Shown here: one piece after another, positions 21,010 through 31,253 of the stretch
Layout: every line of letters begins with the position of its first letter
Numbering within the stretch: the first letter of the stretch is position 1
Source of the DNA: Schistocerca nitens
Taxonomy: Eukaryota; Arthropoda; Insecta; Orthoptera; Acrididae
DNA length: 64,000 bases
Reading direction: 5' to 3'
NCBI RefSeq assembly: GCF_023898315.1
Contig: NC_064621.1
Span: forward strand, 538,987,383 to 539,051,382
The notes under the pieces: generated by a model
Seen by the model: only the letters and a program-made list of their open reading frames with translations
Databases searched by the model: none
Told to the model about the DNA's origin: nothing
Position numbers and translations under genes: made by a program

Positions 21010-23008
21010 GAAACTTTGGTCATTAATACTGTATTTTCCTTCACCATTTACAACAGTCTATCAACGATGGCGTAACTTTTCGACTCCGCGACAGTAGCAA
21101 TTACATCGTTTTGAGGCGAAGAACTCGTCGAGTCGTGTTCGGAGCTCGTTTTCATCTGGAACGGAAGTTCCTTGAAGGTTATCTGATATTGTTGTTGTTG
21201 TTGTGGTCTTCAGTCCTGAGACTGGTTTGATGCAGCTCTCCATGCTACTCTATCCTGTGCAAGCTTCTTCATCTCCCAGTACCTACTGCAACCTACATCC
21301 TTCTGAATCTGCTTAGTGTATTCATCTCCCTCTTCGATTTTTACCCTCCACACTGCCCTCCAATACTAAATTGGTGATCCCTTGATGCTTTAGGACATGT
21401 CCTACCAGCCGATCCCTTTGTGTAGTCAAGTTGTGCCACAAACTCCTCTTTTCTCCAATTCTGTTCAATACCTCCTCATTAGTTATGTGATCTACCCATA
21501 TAATCTTCAGCATTCGTCTGTAGCACCACATTTCGAAAGCTTCTATTCTTTTCTTGTCCAAACTGTTTATCGTCCATGTTTCACTTCCATACATGGCTAC
21601 ACTCCATACAAATACTTTCAGAAAATACTTCCTGACACTTTAATGTATACTCGATGTTAACAAATTTCTCTTTTTCGGAAACACTATCCTTGCCAATGCC
21701 AGTCTACTTTTTATATCCTCAATATTTCGACCATTATCAGTTATTTTGCTCCCCAAATAGCAAAACTCCTTTACTACTTTAAGTTTGTCATTTCGTAATC
21801 TAATTCCCTCAGAATCACCTGACTTAATTCGACTACATTCCATTATCCTCGTTTTGCGTTTGTTGATGTTCATCTTATATCCTCCTTTCAAGACACTGTC
21901 CATTCCGTTCAACTGCTCTTCCAGGTCCTTTTCTGTCTCTGACAGAATTACAATGTCATCGGCGAACCTCAAAGTTGTTATTTCTTCTCCATGGATTTTA
22001 ATTCCTACTCCGAATTTTTCTTTTGTTTCCTTTACTGCTTACTCAATATACAGATCGAATAACATCAGGGATAGGCTACAACCCTGTCTCACTCCCTTCC
22101 CAACCACTGCTTCCCTTTCATGCCCCTCGAGTCTTACAACTGAATTCTGATTTCTGTACAAACTGTAAATAGCCTTTGGCTCCCTGTATTTTAACAAAAG
22201 CGGGAAAGGTCAATAACCTGACGCCACAAGATCAGATGAATAAGGCAGGTGGGGAATGACTTCCAAATCAACTCCTGAATGGTGTTTTTTGTCAGTCTAG
22301 CAGAATGTATTACTTCACGCAGTCTCCATCGTCACTGATCTTGAATTGCGTCTGCAAGACGTGTCAGCTGTTGACAGCTCTTAGTACATCACACCATCGC
22401 TGTTACACCAGATGCATAATAATATCTTTTGTGGATGCGCACAGGTCTTTGTACGGGGAATTGCTGCTTTGTTTGGACTCAACCACTCCTTTCTTTTCCT
22501 TGTGTTAGAGTAAAGACACCATTTCTCTTCATCAGTAATGGTACGGGATAGGAATTATCAGAGTTGTTTAAGAGCTAATTGACGACGATCAAGCAGAGAT
22601 GCATGTATGGCCAGCCACTGATCTGTATGATTTTGGTTTAGAGCATGCTGTATCCATACCCCCTATTTCTTACCTTCCCCACTGCATGAAAAAGTCGCAT
22701 AGTATAGAATCATCACAGTTTATCACGTTTCTCAGTTCTCGAGTACACTAACGTAGACTATTGTGAATTAATGCGTCTGAACGATCTTCATCAAACTCCG
22801 TAAGTCTTCCTCAACTTGGAGTGTCACTAATGTCAAAACAACCCTCCTTAAAACGAGAAAAGCAGTTTCTTACCGTCCTCTGACGAACGGCATTATCCCC
22901 ATACACGGAACAAATGTTCCTAGCTGCCTCCGCTACTGTGGCCCCTCTATTGAACTCAAACAGAACAACATGTCAGAAACGTTCCGATTTCTCCACTTGG
23001 CACTCCAT
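21010..23008 (-). pseudogene. Mariner transposase, broken
   Basis: Starts at 23008 on the minus strand (MECQVEKSERF), the usual N-terminus of this mariner family. Passes through an HTH region with frame changes at 22980-22860. The third-D block 'LPYSSDLVASGY' is near 22260-22220 (stop just after; the expected D is replaced by G). Beyond the RTE insertion it continues 'SDNLQGTSVPDENELRTRLD' (21190-21120) and 'EFFASKRCNCYCRGVEKLRH'. Multiple stops and frameshifts. The related copy at 31759-32792 is in the opposite orientation. Confidence 0.75.
21191..22193 (-). mobile_element. RTE-like LINE fragment, 5'-truncated
   Basis: The 3' tail GTTGTTGTTGTTGTGG lies at 21191. Minus-strand frames give 'MRFADDIVILSETEKDLEEQ' (21970), 'KEFCYLGSKITDNGRNIEDI' (21760), 'MYGSETWTINSLDKKRIEAF' (21594) and 'EMWCYRRMLKIIWVDHITNE'. 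These are the thumb and C-terminal part of the RTE reverse transcriptase, matching the more complete copy at 51348-54640. Inserted in the mariner transposase. Frameshifts near 21640 and 21320. Confidence 0.88.
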
Positions 23009-23428
23009 TTTCTAGTGCCCACTGCTCCACTCACTATCTCCAAAGGACAAAATGACAATATGTAAATTCAAATAGCAACAGTGAGCCATAAATAAAAAAT
23101 GACAATCGATAAATAAATTCATAGGAACCGGACTACCAGGTTGCAAACCATAACCGCTACGAACTTACTCACCAACCTGGTATGTAACCGCATCGTCACA
23201 TAGTTTTATAGAGTACAGTTTCGTCACTGTTACAAGCGATCTTCATCATGCTGGTTCCACAGAAGGAATTTCTATGTAAACGCTACCTCACACTTTATCA
23301 GGATGGTGTTAAACTATGGAAATTTTCCAAATCATTTGCACCACCTCTAGTTCTGTGCGGAAGTGTGGGAATGAAATTTGTTGATGTTGAAACCCGTTCA
23401 TTAAAAATCACCTTTCGTGTTATTTATT

Positions 23429-23627
23429 GCCGGCCGGTGTGGCCGTGCGGTTCTAGGCGCTTCAGTCTGGAACCGCGTGACCGCTACGGTCGCAGGTTCG
23501 AATCCTGCCTCGGGCATGGATGTGAGTGATGTCCTTAGGTTAGTTAGGTTTAAGTAGTTCTAAGTTCTAGGGGACTGATGACCTTAGACGTTAAGTCCCA
23601 TAGTGCTCAGAGCCATTTGAGCCATTT
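23429..23627 (+). mobile_element. tRNA-derived SINE, family 1
   Basis: GCCGGCCGGTGTGGCCGTGCGGTTCTAGG..., B-box GGTTCGAATCC, ending CAGAGCCATTTGAGCCATTT. Exact duplication GTTATTTATT at 23419-23428 and 23628/29-23637. Confidence 0.92.
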
Positions 23628-23704
23628 GTTATTTATTTTTACGTGGGGTGTTAAATCGCTAAATTACTGCAAAGACATTCTGTCCCGGGTTCTCGACTGC
23701 TAAG

Positions 23705-24475
23705 TACATTACGGTCTTCTGCTGGAAAGGTGAAGATATATCTGTAATCGAAGAATTTTTTAAGTATCGTTGGCTGGACCCGTCAGGTACACACGCGGAG
23801 GAGTTTGGTCGAAGCGTGGTCCGTTGAATTCTAGACAAAATCATTCTGCGTTCCACATTCTGTGCTGTTTCCTGTTGATGGTTGCGCTGCATCTTCACGC
23901 TTGTTCTGGCTGGCTTGTGTAATCTGTGTGCACTGAGTTGAAATTGCGTGCCGATGGGGAGCCGCAGTCAAATGAGGAAAAGACGGATGTAAAAAAGGGA
24001 CTAAATTGTTTATTATTTCGTCATAAACATTACCACATTTGTCTCACCGTGAGACAAGATGAACAATGCCTTTATGAAAAATACGACTGCCAACGGAACC
24101 ATGATGGCACCCAGGCATGCACCTCTTCGTACGAAGCAAATCGAAGACATGGATGTCATTCTTCAAGGCTCCAAAAATGTGTAAATCGCATAGAGACGAA
24201 TCGGTGCTGTGTCAAGGATGTGCAAGGGCTTCCCAGCGAACTTCTGTAGCGTACTCGCAACGATCGTACAAGCATTTGGGTGAACACGCTGCACAAGTTC
24301 CGCTGGGAAGCCCTTGCACATCCTCGACACAACGCCGGTCTCTCCTCACGCGATATTCATATTTTCTGAGCCCTGGAGATAGACATTCGTGGTTATGGAT
24401 TTGCTTCGGGAGGAGAGGTACACATCTGGGTACAATCATGTTTCCGTAGTGTGACGTCTCCTGGAAAGCCCAATA
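23705..24475. repeat. Direct repeat unit A (~770 bp) containing a palindrome
   Basis: Shares most of its sequence, in the same order, with 25885-26652: both run from ACATTACGGTCTTCTGCTGG / ATTACAGTCTTTTGCTGG to CTCCTGGAAAGCCCAATATA. Between about 24098 and 24440 it folds on itself: GATGTGCAAGGGCTTCCCAGCG is mirrored by CGCTGGGAAGCCCTTGCACATC. The left arm read on the minus strand resembles the end of a mariner transposase. No intact gene. Confidence 0.75.
24098..24440. repeat. Imperfect palindrome in unit A
   Basis: Two arms of roughly 150 bp around a spacer near 24245-24290 (GTACTCGCAACGATCGTACAAGCATTTGGG). The best-paired stretch is the 22-base GATGTGCAAGGG...CCCTTGCACATC region. The equivalent hairpin occurs in unit B. 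Confidence 0.7.
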
Positions 24476-24477
24476 TA

Positions 24478-25882
24478 CGCTACTGGCCATTAAAATTGCG
24501 ACACCACGAAGATGACGTGCACCAGACGTGAAATTTAACTGACAGGAAGAAGATGCTGTGATATGCAAATGAGTGGCTTTTCAGAGCATTCACACAAGGT
24601 TGGCGCCAGTGGCGACGCCTACAACGTGCTGACATTAGGAAAGTTTACAACCGATTTCTCATACACAAACAGCAGTTGACCGGCGTTGCCTGGTGAAACG
24701 TTGTTGTGATGCCTCGTGTAAGGAGGAGAAATGCGCACCATCCCGTTCCGACTTTGATAAAGGTCGGATTGTAGCATATCGCGATTGTGGTTTATCGTAT
24801 CGCGACATTGCTACTCGCATTGGTAGAGATCCAATGACTGTTAGCAGAATATGGACTCGGTGGGTTCAGGAGGGTAATACGGAACGCCGTGCTGGATTGC
24901 AACTGCCTCGTATCACTAGCAGTCGAGATGAGAGGCATCTTATCCGCATGGCTGTAACGGATCGTGCAACCACGTCTCGATCCCTAAGTCAACAGATGGG
25001 GACGTTTGCAAGACAACAACCATCTGCACGAACAATTCGACGACATTTGCCTCAGTATGGACTACCAGCTCGGAGATCATGGCTGCAGTTACCCTTGACG
25101 CTGCATCACAGACAGGAACGCCTGCGACGGTGTACTCAACAACGAACCTGGGTGCACAAATGGCACAACGTCATTTTTTCGGATGTATCCAGGTTCTGTT
25201 TACAGCATCATGATGGTCGCATCCGTGTTATGGCGACATGGCGGTGAACGCACATTGAAAGCATATTCGTCATCGCCATACTGGCCTATCACCCGGCGTG
25301 ATGGTATGGGGTGCCATTTGTTAAACGACTCGGTCACCTCTTGTCCGCAATGACGGCACTTTGAACAGTGAACGTTACATTTCCGATGAGTTACGACCCG
25401 TGGCTCTACCCTTCATTCGATCGTTGCGAAACCCTATATTGCAGCAGGATAAAGCACGACCGCATGTTGCAGGTCCTGTACGGGCCTTTCTGGATACAGA
25501 AAATGTTCGACTGCTGGCCTGGCCAGCACATTCTCCACATCTCTCACCAACTGAAAACGTCTGGTCAATGGTGGCCGAGCAACTGGCTTGTCACAATACG
25601 CCAGTCATTACTCTTGATGAACTGTGGTATTGTGTTGAAGCTTCATGGACAGCTGTACCTGTACACGCCATCCAAGCTCTGTTTGCCGCAATGCCCAGGT
25701 GTATCAAGGCCGTTATTACGAAAAGAGGTGGTTGTTCTGGGTACTGGTTCCTCAGGATCTACGCACCCAAATTGCGTCAAAATGTAATCACTTGTCAGTT
25801 CTAGTACAATATATTTGTCCAATGAATACCCGTTTATCATCTGCATTTCTTCTTGGTGTAGCAACTTTAATGGTCAGTAGTG
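24478..25882 (+). mobile_element. Tc1-like DNA transposon (DD34E), decayed
   Basis: Inverted termini CGCTACTGGCCATTAAAATTGC at the left and CACTACTGACCATTAAAGTTGC read inward from 25882; TA at 24476-24477 and 25883-25884. Length 1405 bp. It has landed exactly between the two direct repeat units, that is, at the TA of their junction. Confidence 0.88.
24709..25804 (+). pseudogene. Tc1-like transposase (DD34E), frameshifted
   Basis: The ATG at 24709 (MPRVRRRNAHHPV) fits the family start but the frame dies within 22 codons; the body reads in another frame from 24746. 'SDFDKGRIVAYRDCGLSYRD' and 'RIGRDPMTVSRIWTRWVQEG' are the HTH. 'ARTIRRHLPQYGLPARRSW' is followed by 'NVIFSDVSRFCLQHHDGRIR' (25165-25225), with V where E is usual. 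A frameshift near 25230 is followed by 'NSERYISDELRPVALPF', 'LQQDKARPHVAGPVRAFLD' with the second D, and 'SPHLSPTENVWSMVAEQL' with the E, 34 residues on. The stop is at 25802-25804. Two frameshifts make it inactive, but the decay is mild. Confidence 0.85.
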
Positions 25883-25884
25883 TA

Positions 25885-26652
25885 TATTACAGTCTTTTGC
25901 TGGCAAGGTGAAGGTATATCTGTAGTCGAATAATTTTTGAAGTGTCATTGGCTGAACCCATCAGATACACACGCTGAAGAGTTTGGTCGAAGCGTGTCCG
26001 TTGAATGCTAGACAAAATCATTCTGCGTTCTGCATTCTGTGCTGTGTCCTTTTGGTGGTCGCGCTGCATCTTCATGCTTGTCATGGCTCGCTTGTGGAAT
26101 CTGTGTGTACTGTGTTGATATTACGTTCCGATGCGAAGCCGCAGTCAAATGAGAAAAAGACTGACGGAAAAAAGTAAGTAAATTATTTATTATTACAAAA
26201 GTAGTCGCCATAAACATAAGCACATTTGTCTCATTGTGAGACAATATTTATGAAAAATAAGACTGCTAACAGAACCATGATTGCACCCAGGTATGCATCT
26301 CTTCGTACGAAGCAAATCTAAAACACGTATATCTTTCTTCATGGCTCCAAAAATGTGTAAATCGCATAGAGAGGGATCGGCGCTGTGTCGAGGATGTGCA
26401 AGGGCTTCCCAGCGAACTTCTGCGGCGTACTCGCAACGATCGTACAAGCATTTGGGTGAACACGCTGCAGAAGTTTCGCTGGGAAGTCCTTTCAAATTCT
26501 CGACACAGCGCCGATCTCTCCTCATGCGATATCCATATTTTGTGAACCCTGGAGTAAGACATTCGTGGTTATCGATTTGCTTCGGGAGGAGAAGTTCACT
26601 TCTGTGTACAATCATGTTTCCGTAGTGTGACGTCTCCTGGAAAGCCCAATAT
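25885..26652. repeat. Direct repeat unit B (~770 bp) containing a palindrome
   Basis: Second copy of unit A, with differences scattered throughout and small indels. Shared landmarks are GGTGAAGGTATATCTGTAGTCG, GAGTTTGGTCGAAGCGTG and GTGACGTCTCCTGGAAAGCCC. A minus-strand frame (26193-26615) includes 'ALAHPRHSADPSLCDLHIFG', which resembles the third-aspartate block of DD34D mariner transposases. Confidence 0.75.
26270..26615. repeat. Imperfect palindrome in unit B
   Basis: Arms of about 150 bp. The inner 60 bases are well paired: GATCGGCGCTGTGTCGAG... at 26370 faces CTCGACACAGCGCCGATC near 26498, around a spacer near 26425-26467. The outer parts are more diverged (CCGAAGCAAATCGATAAC against ACGAAGCAAATCTAAAAC). 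Confidence 0.75.
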
Positions 26653-26944
26653 AAATGAAACTAAACCTATACCAGACGTGTAAACGTGGAGTCTAAGAAA
26701 ATGTAAAAAACTGAGTACATGTCTGTAAATTAAAAACCATAGCTAATACAAAAGATAGCTATAAAATCTACAACTCGTCAGTTTGATATTTTTGTGTTAA
26801 ATACGTAAATAAAATATGCATTTTAGTATCAGAGAGTAACTATACAATGTCAAGACATTCCTTGTAACCATGGACATCTTATCTCATTAACGTTGAAAAA
26901 GACTTGGTTCAAAGATCGACTACTACTTTTGTCTCTACTGTTGA

Positions 26945-27631
26945 AGAACGTCAACAAAAGCAAAACGAGGATAATGGAATGTAGTCGAATTAAATCGGGT
27001 GATGCTGAGGGTATTAGAGTAGGAAATGAGACGCTTAAAGTAGAAAATGAGGTTTGCTATTTGGGGAGCAAAATAACTGATGATGGTCGAAGTAGAGAGA
27101 ATATAAAATGTAGACTGGCAATGGCAAGGAAAGCGTCTCTGAAGAAGAGAAATTTGTTAACATCGAGTATAGATTTAAGTGTCATGAAGTCGTTTCTGAA
27201 AGTATTTGTATGGAGTGTGGCTATGTATGGAAGTGAAACGTGGACGATAAATAGTTTGGACAAGAAGAGAATACAAGCTTTCGAAATGTGGTGCTACAGA
27301 AGAATGCTGAAGATTAGATGGGTTGATCACATAAGTAATGAGGAAGTATTGAACAGAATTATGGAGAAGAGAAATTTGTGGCACACCTTGACTAGAAGAA
27401 GGAATCGGTTGGGAGGACATGTTCTGTGGCATCAAGGGATGATCAATTTAGCACTGGAGGGCAGCGTGGAGGATAAAAGTCGTAGAAGGAGACAAAGAGA
27501 TGAATACACTAAGCAGATTCAGAAGGATGCAGGTTGCAATAGGTACTGGGAGATGAAGCTTGCACAGGATAGAGTAGCATGGAGAGCTGCATCAAACCAG
27601 TCTCTGGACTGAAGACCACAACAACAACAAC
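26945..27631 (+). mobile_element. RTE-like LINE fragment, 5'-truncated
   Basis: Plus-strand copy of the RTE reverse transcriptase C-terminal part: 'KSKTRIMECSRIKSGDAEGI', 'VCYLGSKITDDGRSRENIKC', 'MYGSETWTINSLDKKRIQAF', 'EMWCYRRMLKIRWVDHISNE' and 'EKRNLWHTLTRRRNRLGGHV'. The frame stays open to 27612. The 3' tail CCACAACAACAACAACAG ends near 27631. It is truncated at 26945, so no catalytic YXDD equivalent (FADD) is present. Confidence 0.9.
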
Positions 27632-28240
27632 AGCTGTTATGACGCACTGAGTATTTGATGTACGTATTAAATTTTATAAAGTAAGTTAAAAAGCGAATTT
27701 CTCCTGTTCTTATTCAAAACCTCACCCTCCCCGTGGAAATATCTAAGCGAAAAATAGTTATTTAAGGTAAGCTGTGTAGAAGATTGCCCATATGGTTTTC
27801 TTTTGTCGTAATGGTGCACAGGCACCATTAAATATTAAATATTGGGCTTCGCCCTCAAGTTAACATTATAAAAATTTTGAATATTGATAGTAATTTTTAA
27901 GTATTAATATTTGCAAGTTCATTTTATTAGAATTTTTACGGAATTTCTTAGATAGATATAATTTCAGTAGGCAACAAGGCTTAGGTTTGCCTTACAATAT
28001 GGTTTGCAGTTAAATTTATTCCTGTCAAGGAAATGCTTAACCTAAAATGAAGTCCACTTGCTCTCAAAGAAAATTATTTATCGTGAATAAAAATCGTTAC
28101 GCTACGTAGATGGCTATATCGCCTCTCTCTTGGCAACAATCAGTTTAACGGGCAATAACAGTAATAGTTTCATGCTGCTTCTGATTATCTTTGAGCTAGC
28201 CGCGAGTTTAGATAGCGCAATTAAACATTACAAGCAAAAC
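27632..28240. other. Unassigned AT-rich sequence between two RTE LINE copies
   Basis: No recognisable gene or terminal repeat. A short imperfect repeat of TTAAATATTAAATATTGGGC occurs near 27830. Confidence 0.3.
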
Positions 28241-29467
28241 TGAGGCCAGACAAACGTGTGGTTCCTGAAGAGGGCAGCAGCCTTTTCAGTAGTTGCAAGG
28301 GCAACAGTCTGGATGATTGACTGATCTGGCCTTGTAACAATAACCAAAACGGCCTTGCTGTGCTGGTACTGCGAACGGCTGAAAGCAAGGGGAAACTACG
28401 GCCGTAATTTTTCCCGAGGGCATGCAGCTTTACTGTATGATTAAATGATGATGCCGTCCTCTTGGGTATAATATTCCGGAGGTAAAATAGTCCCCCATTC
28501 GGATCTCCGGCGGGGACTACTCAAGAGGATGTCGTTATCAGGAGAAAGAAAACTGGCGTTCTACGGATCGGAGCGTGGAATGTCAGATCCCTTAATCGGG
28601 CAGGTAGGTTAGAAAATTTAAAAAGGGAAATGGATAGGTTAAAGTTAGATATAGTGGGAATTAGTGACTACAGGGTTATCAACACAAAGTCAAATAGGGG
28701 TAATGCAGGAGTAGGTTTAATAATGAATAGGAAAATAGGAATGCGGGTAAGCTACTACAAACAGCATAGTGAACGCATTATTGTGGCCAAGATAGATACG
28801 AAGCCCACACCTACTACAGTAGTACAAGTTTATATGCCAACTAGCTCTGCAGATGACGAAGAAATTGAAGAAATGTATGATGAATTAAAATAACAGCAGA
28901 CAGCAAAGGACTTGGAAGAGCAGTTGAACGGAATGGATGGTGTCTTGAAGGGAGGATATAAGATGAACATCAACAAAAGCAAAACGAGGATAATGGAATG
29001 TAGTCGAATTAAGTCGGGTGATGTTGAGGGTATTAGATTAGGAAATGAGACACTTAAAGTAGTAAAGGAGTTTTGCTATTTGGGGAGCAAATTAACCAAT
29101 GATGGTCGAAGTAGACAGGATATAAAATGCAGACTGGCAATGGCAAGGAAAGCGTTTCTGAAGAAGAGAAATTTGTTAACATCGAGTATAGATTTAAGTG
29201 TCAGGAAGTCATTTCTGAATGTACACTCCTGGAAATGGAAAAAAGAACACATTGACACCGGTGTGTCAGACCCACCATACTTGCTCCGGACACTGCGAGA
29301 GGGCTGTACAAGCAATGATCACACGCACGGCACAGCGGACACACCAGGAACCGCGGTTTTGGCCGTCGAATGGCGCTAGCTGCGCAGCATTTGTGCACCG
29401 CCGCCGTCAGTGTCAGCCAGTTTGCCGTGGCATACGGAGCTCCATCGCAGTCTTTAACACTGGTAGC

Positions 29468-30466
29468 ATGCCGCGACAGCGTGGACGTGAACCGTATGTG
29501 CAGTTGACGGACTTTGAGCGAGGGCGTATAGTGGGCATGCGGGAGGCCGGGTGGACGTACCGCCGAATTGCTCAACACGTGGGGCGTGAGGTCTCCACAG
29601 TACATCGATGTTGTCGCCAGTGGTCGGCGGAAGGTGCACGTGCCCGTCGACCTGGGACCGGACCGCAGCGACGCACGGATGCACGCCAAGACCGTAGGAT
29701 CCTACGCAGTGCCGTAGGGGACCGCACCGCCACTTCCCAGCAAATTAGGGACACTGTTGCTCCTGGGGTATCGGCGAGGACCATTCGCAACCGTCTCCAT
29801 GAAGCTGGGCTACGGTCCCGCACACCGTTAGGCCGTCTTCCGCTCACGCCCCAACATCGTGCAGCCCGCCTCCAGTGGTGTCGCGACAGGCGTGAATGGA
29901 GGGACGAATGGAGACGTGTCGTCTTCAGCGATGAGAGTCGCTTCTGCCTTGGTGCCAATGATGGTCGTATGCGTGTTTGGCGCCGTGCAGGTGAGCGCCA
30001 CAATCAGGACTGCATACGACCGAGGCACACAGGGCGAGCGATCTCCTACACTGGCCGTACACCACTGGTGATCGTCGAGGGGACACTGAATAGTGCACGG
30101 TACATCCAAACCGTCATCGAACCCATCGTTCTACCATTCCTAGACCGGCAAGGGTACTTGCTGTTCCAACAGGACAATGCACGTCCGCATGTATCCCGTG
30201 CCACCCAACGTGCTCTAGAAGGTGTAAGTCAACTACCCTGGCCAGCAAGATCTCCGGATCTGTCCCCCATTGAGCATGTTTGGGACTGGATGAAGCGTCG
30301 TCTCACGCGGTCTGCACGTCCGGCACGAACGCTGGTCCAACTGAGGCGCCAGGTGGAAATGGCATGGCAAGCCGTTCCACAGGACTACATCCAGCATCTC
30401 TACGATCGTCTCCATGGGAGAATAGCAGCCTGCATTGCTGCGAAAGGTGGATATACACTGTACTAG
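29468..30466 (+). CDS. Tc1-like transposase, open but with 8-residue deletion, 332 aa
   Basis: Start ATG at 29468 (MPRQRGREPYVQ), as in copy 1. HTH, 'VFSDESRFCLGANDGRMRVW', 'LLFQQDNARPHVSRATQRAL' and 'SPDLSPIEHVWDWM' are all present, so the three catalytic acids remain, again with 32 residues between the second D and the E. Compared with copy 1 there is a 24-bp in-frame deletion near 30036: 'RHTG' is followed by 'RAISYTG', removing the conserved P-G-I-M-V-W-G segment. Three other substitutions (H to R, C to R, N to Y) are seen. The deletion lies in the catalytic core between the first and second D, so I expect a defective enzyme. The stop TAG at 30464-30466 overlaps the start of the SINE target duplication. 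Confidence 0.85.
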   Translation: MPRQRGREPYVQLTDFERGRIVGMREAGWTYRRIAQHVGREVSTVHRCCRQWSAEGARARRPGTGPQRRTDARQDRRILRSAVGDRTATSQQIRDTVAPGVSARTIRNRLHEAGLRSRTPLGRLPLTPQHRAARLQWCRDRREWRDEWRRVVFSDESRFCLGANDGRMRVWRRAGERHNQDCIRPRHTGRAISYTGRTPLVIVEGTLNSARYIQTVIEPIVLPFLDRQGYLLFQQDNARPHVSRATQRALEGVSQLPWPARSPDLSPIEHVWDWMKRRLTRSARPARTLVQLRRQVEMAWQAVPQDYIQHLYDRLHGRIAACIAAKGGYTLY

Positions 30467-30479
30467 TGCCGACATTGTG

Positions 30480-30667
30480 GCCGTGCGGTTAAAGGCGCTG
30501 CAGTCTGGAACCGCAAGACCGCTACGGTCGCAGGTTCGAATCCTGCCTCGGGCATGGATGTTTGTGATGTCCTTAGGTTAGTTAGGTTTAACTAGTTCTA
30601 AGTTCTAGGGGACTAATGACCTCAGCAGTTGAGTCCCATGGTGCTCAGAGCCATTTGAACCATTTGA
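30480..30667 (+). mobile_element. tRNA-derived SINE, family 1, in the 3' region of the Tc1-like copy
   Basis: GCCGTGCGGTTAAAGGCGCTGC..., B-box GGTTCGAATCC, ending CAGAGCCATTTGAACCATTTGA. Exact duplication GTGCCGACATTGTG at 30466-30479 and 30668-30681. The first bases of the family head (CCGGCC) are missing. It begins 13 bp after the transposase stop codon. Confidence 0.95.
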
Positions 30668-31253
30668 GTGCCGACATTGTGCATGCTCTGTTGCCTGTGT
30701 CTATGTGCCTGTGGTTCTGTCAGTGTGATCATGTGATGTATCTGACACCAGGAATGTGTCAATAAAGTTTCCCCTTCCTGGGACAATGAATTCACGGTGT
30801 TCTTATTTCAATTTCCAGGAGTGTATTTGTATGGAGTGTAGCCATGTATGGAAGTGAAACATGGACGGTAAATAGTTTGGACAAGAAGAGAATAGAAGCT
30901 TTCGAAATGTGGTGCTACAGAAGAATGCTGAAGATTAATAGGTAGATCACATAACTAATGAGGAAGTACTGAATAGGATTGTGGAGAAGAGGAGTTTGTG
31001 GCACAACTTGACCAGAAGAAGGGATCGGTTGGTAGGACATGTTCTGAGGCATCAAGGGATCACCAATTTAGTATTGGAGGGCAACATGGAGGGTAAAAAT
31101 CGTAGGGGGAGACCAAGAGATGAATACACTAAGCAGATTCAGAAGGATGTAGGTTGCAGTAGGTACTGGGAGATGAAGAAGCTTGCACAGGGTAGAGTAG
31201 CATGGAGAGCTGCATCAAACCAGTCTCAGGGCTGAAGACCACAACAACAACAA

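Larger units (their letters stand above)
20943..23180 (-). mobile_element. Mariner (DD34D-type) transposon, decayed, split by an RTE LINE
   Basis: Inverted termini: TTAGGTTGGGGCATAAGTTCGTAGCG at the left, and CAGGTTGGTGAGTAAGTTCGTAGCG read inward from the right. TA at 20941-20942 and 23181-23182. The same termini occur on the mariner at 31587-32865. A 1-kb RTE LINE fragment (21191-22193) interrupts the 3' part of the transposase. Confidence 0.85.
29224..30823 (+). mobile_element. Tc1-like DNA transposon (copy 2 of the 5146-6567 family)
   Basis: Termini CACTCCTGGAAATGGAAAAAAG at 29224 and the inverse of CACTCCTGGAAATTGAAATAAG at 30823; TA at 29222-29223 and 30824-30825. 1600 bp, including a 188-bp SINE with a 14-bp duplication. 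Otherwise nearly identical to copy 1. Inserted in an RTE LINE. Confidence 0.93.
28540..31235 (+). pseudogene. RTE LINE ORF2, internally deleted
   Basis: The endonuclease N-terminus 'LRIGAWNVRSLNRAGRLENL' and 'MDRLKLDIVGIS' runs into 'DYRVINTKSNRGNAGVGLIM'; relative to the copy near 54 kb about 13 residues including the 'EVRW' motif are missing. 'TTVVQVYMPTSSADDEEIEE' ends at the TAA at 28891. From 28894 the RT thumb and C-terminus continue ('CRLAMARKAFLKKRNLLTSS'), are broken by the Tc1-like insertion, and resume 'MYGSETWTVNSLDKKRIEAF'. A frameshift near 30940 precedes 'RGRPRDEYTKQIQKDVGCSR'. The RT catalytic centre is absent. Confidence 0.85.
28241..31253 (+). mobile_element. RTE-like LINE with large internal deletion, split by a Tc1-like element
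   Basis: The 5' leader (CTGAGGCCAGACAAACGTGTGG on, from about 28241) matches the leader of the copy at 54331-54560. The endonuclease start is present, then at about 28893 the sequence jumps to the RT thumb ('AKDLEEQLNGMDGVLKGGY'), missing roughly 2 kb. At 29222-29223 a Tc1-like element is inserted at TA; the LINE resumes at 30826 and ends in the CAACAACAACAA tail at 31253. Confidence 0.88.
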
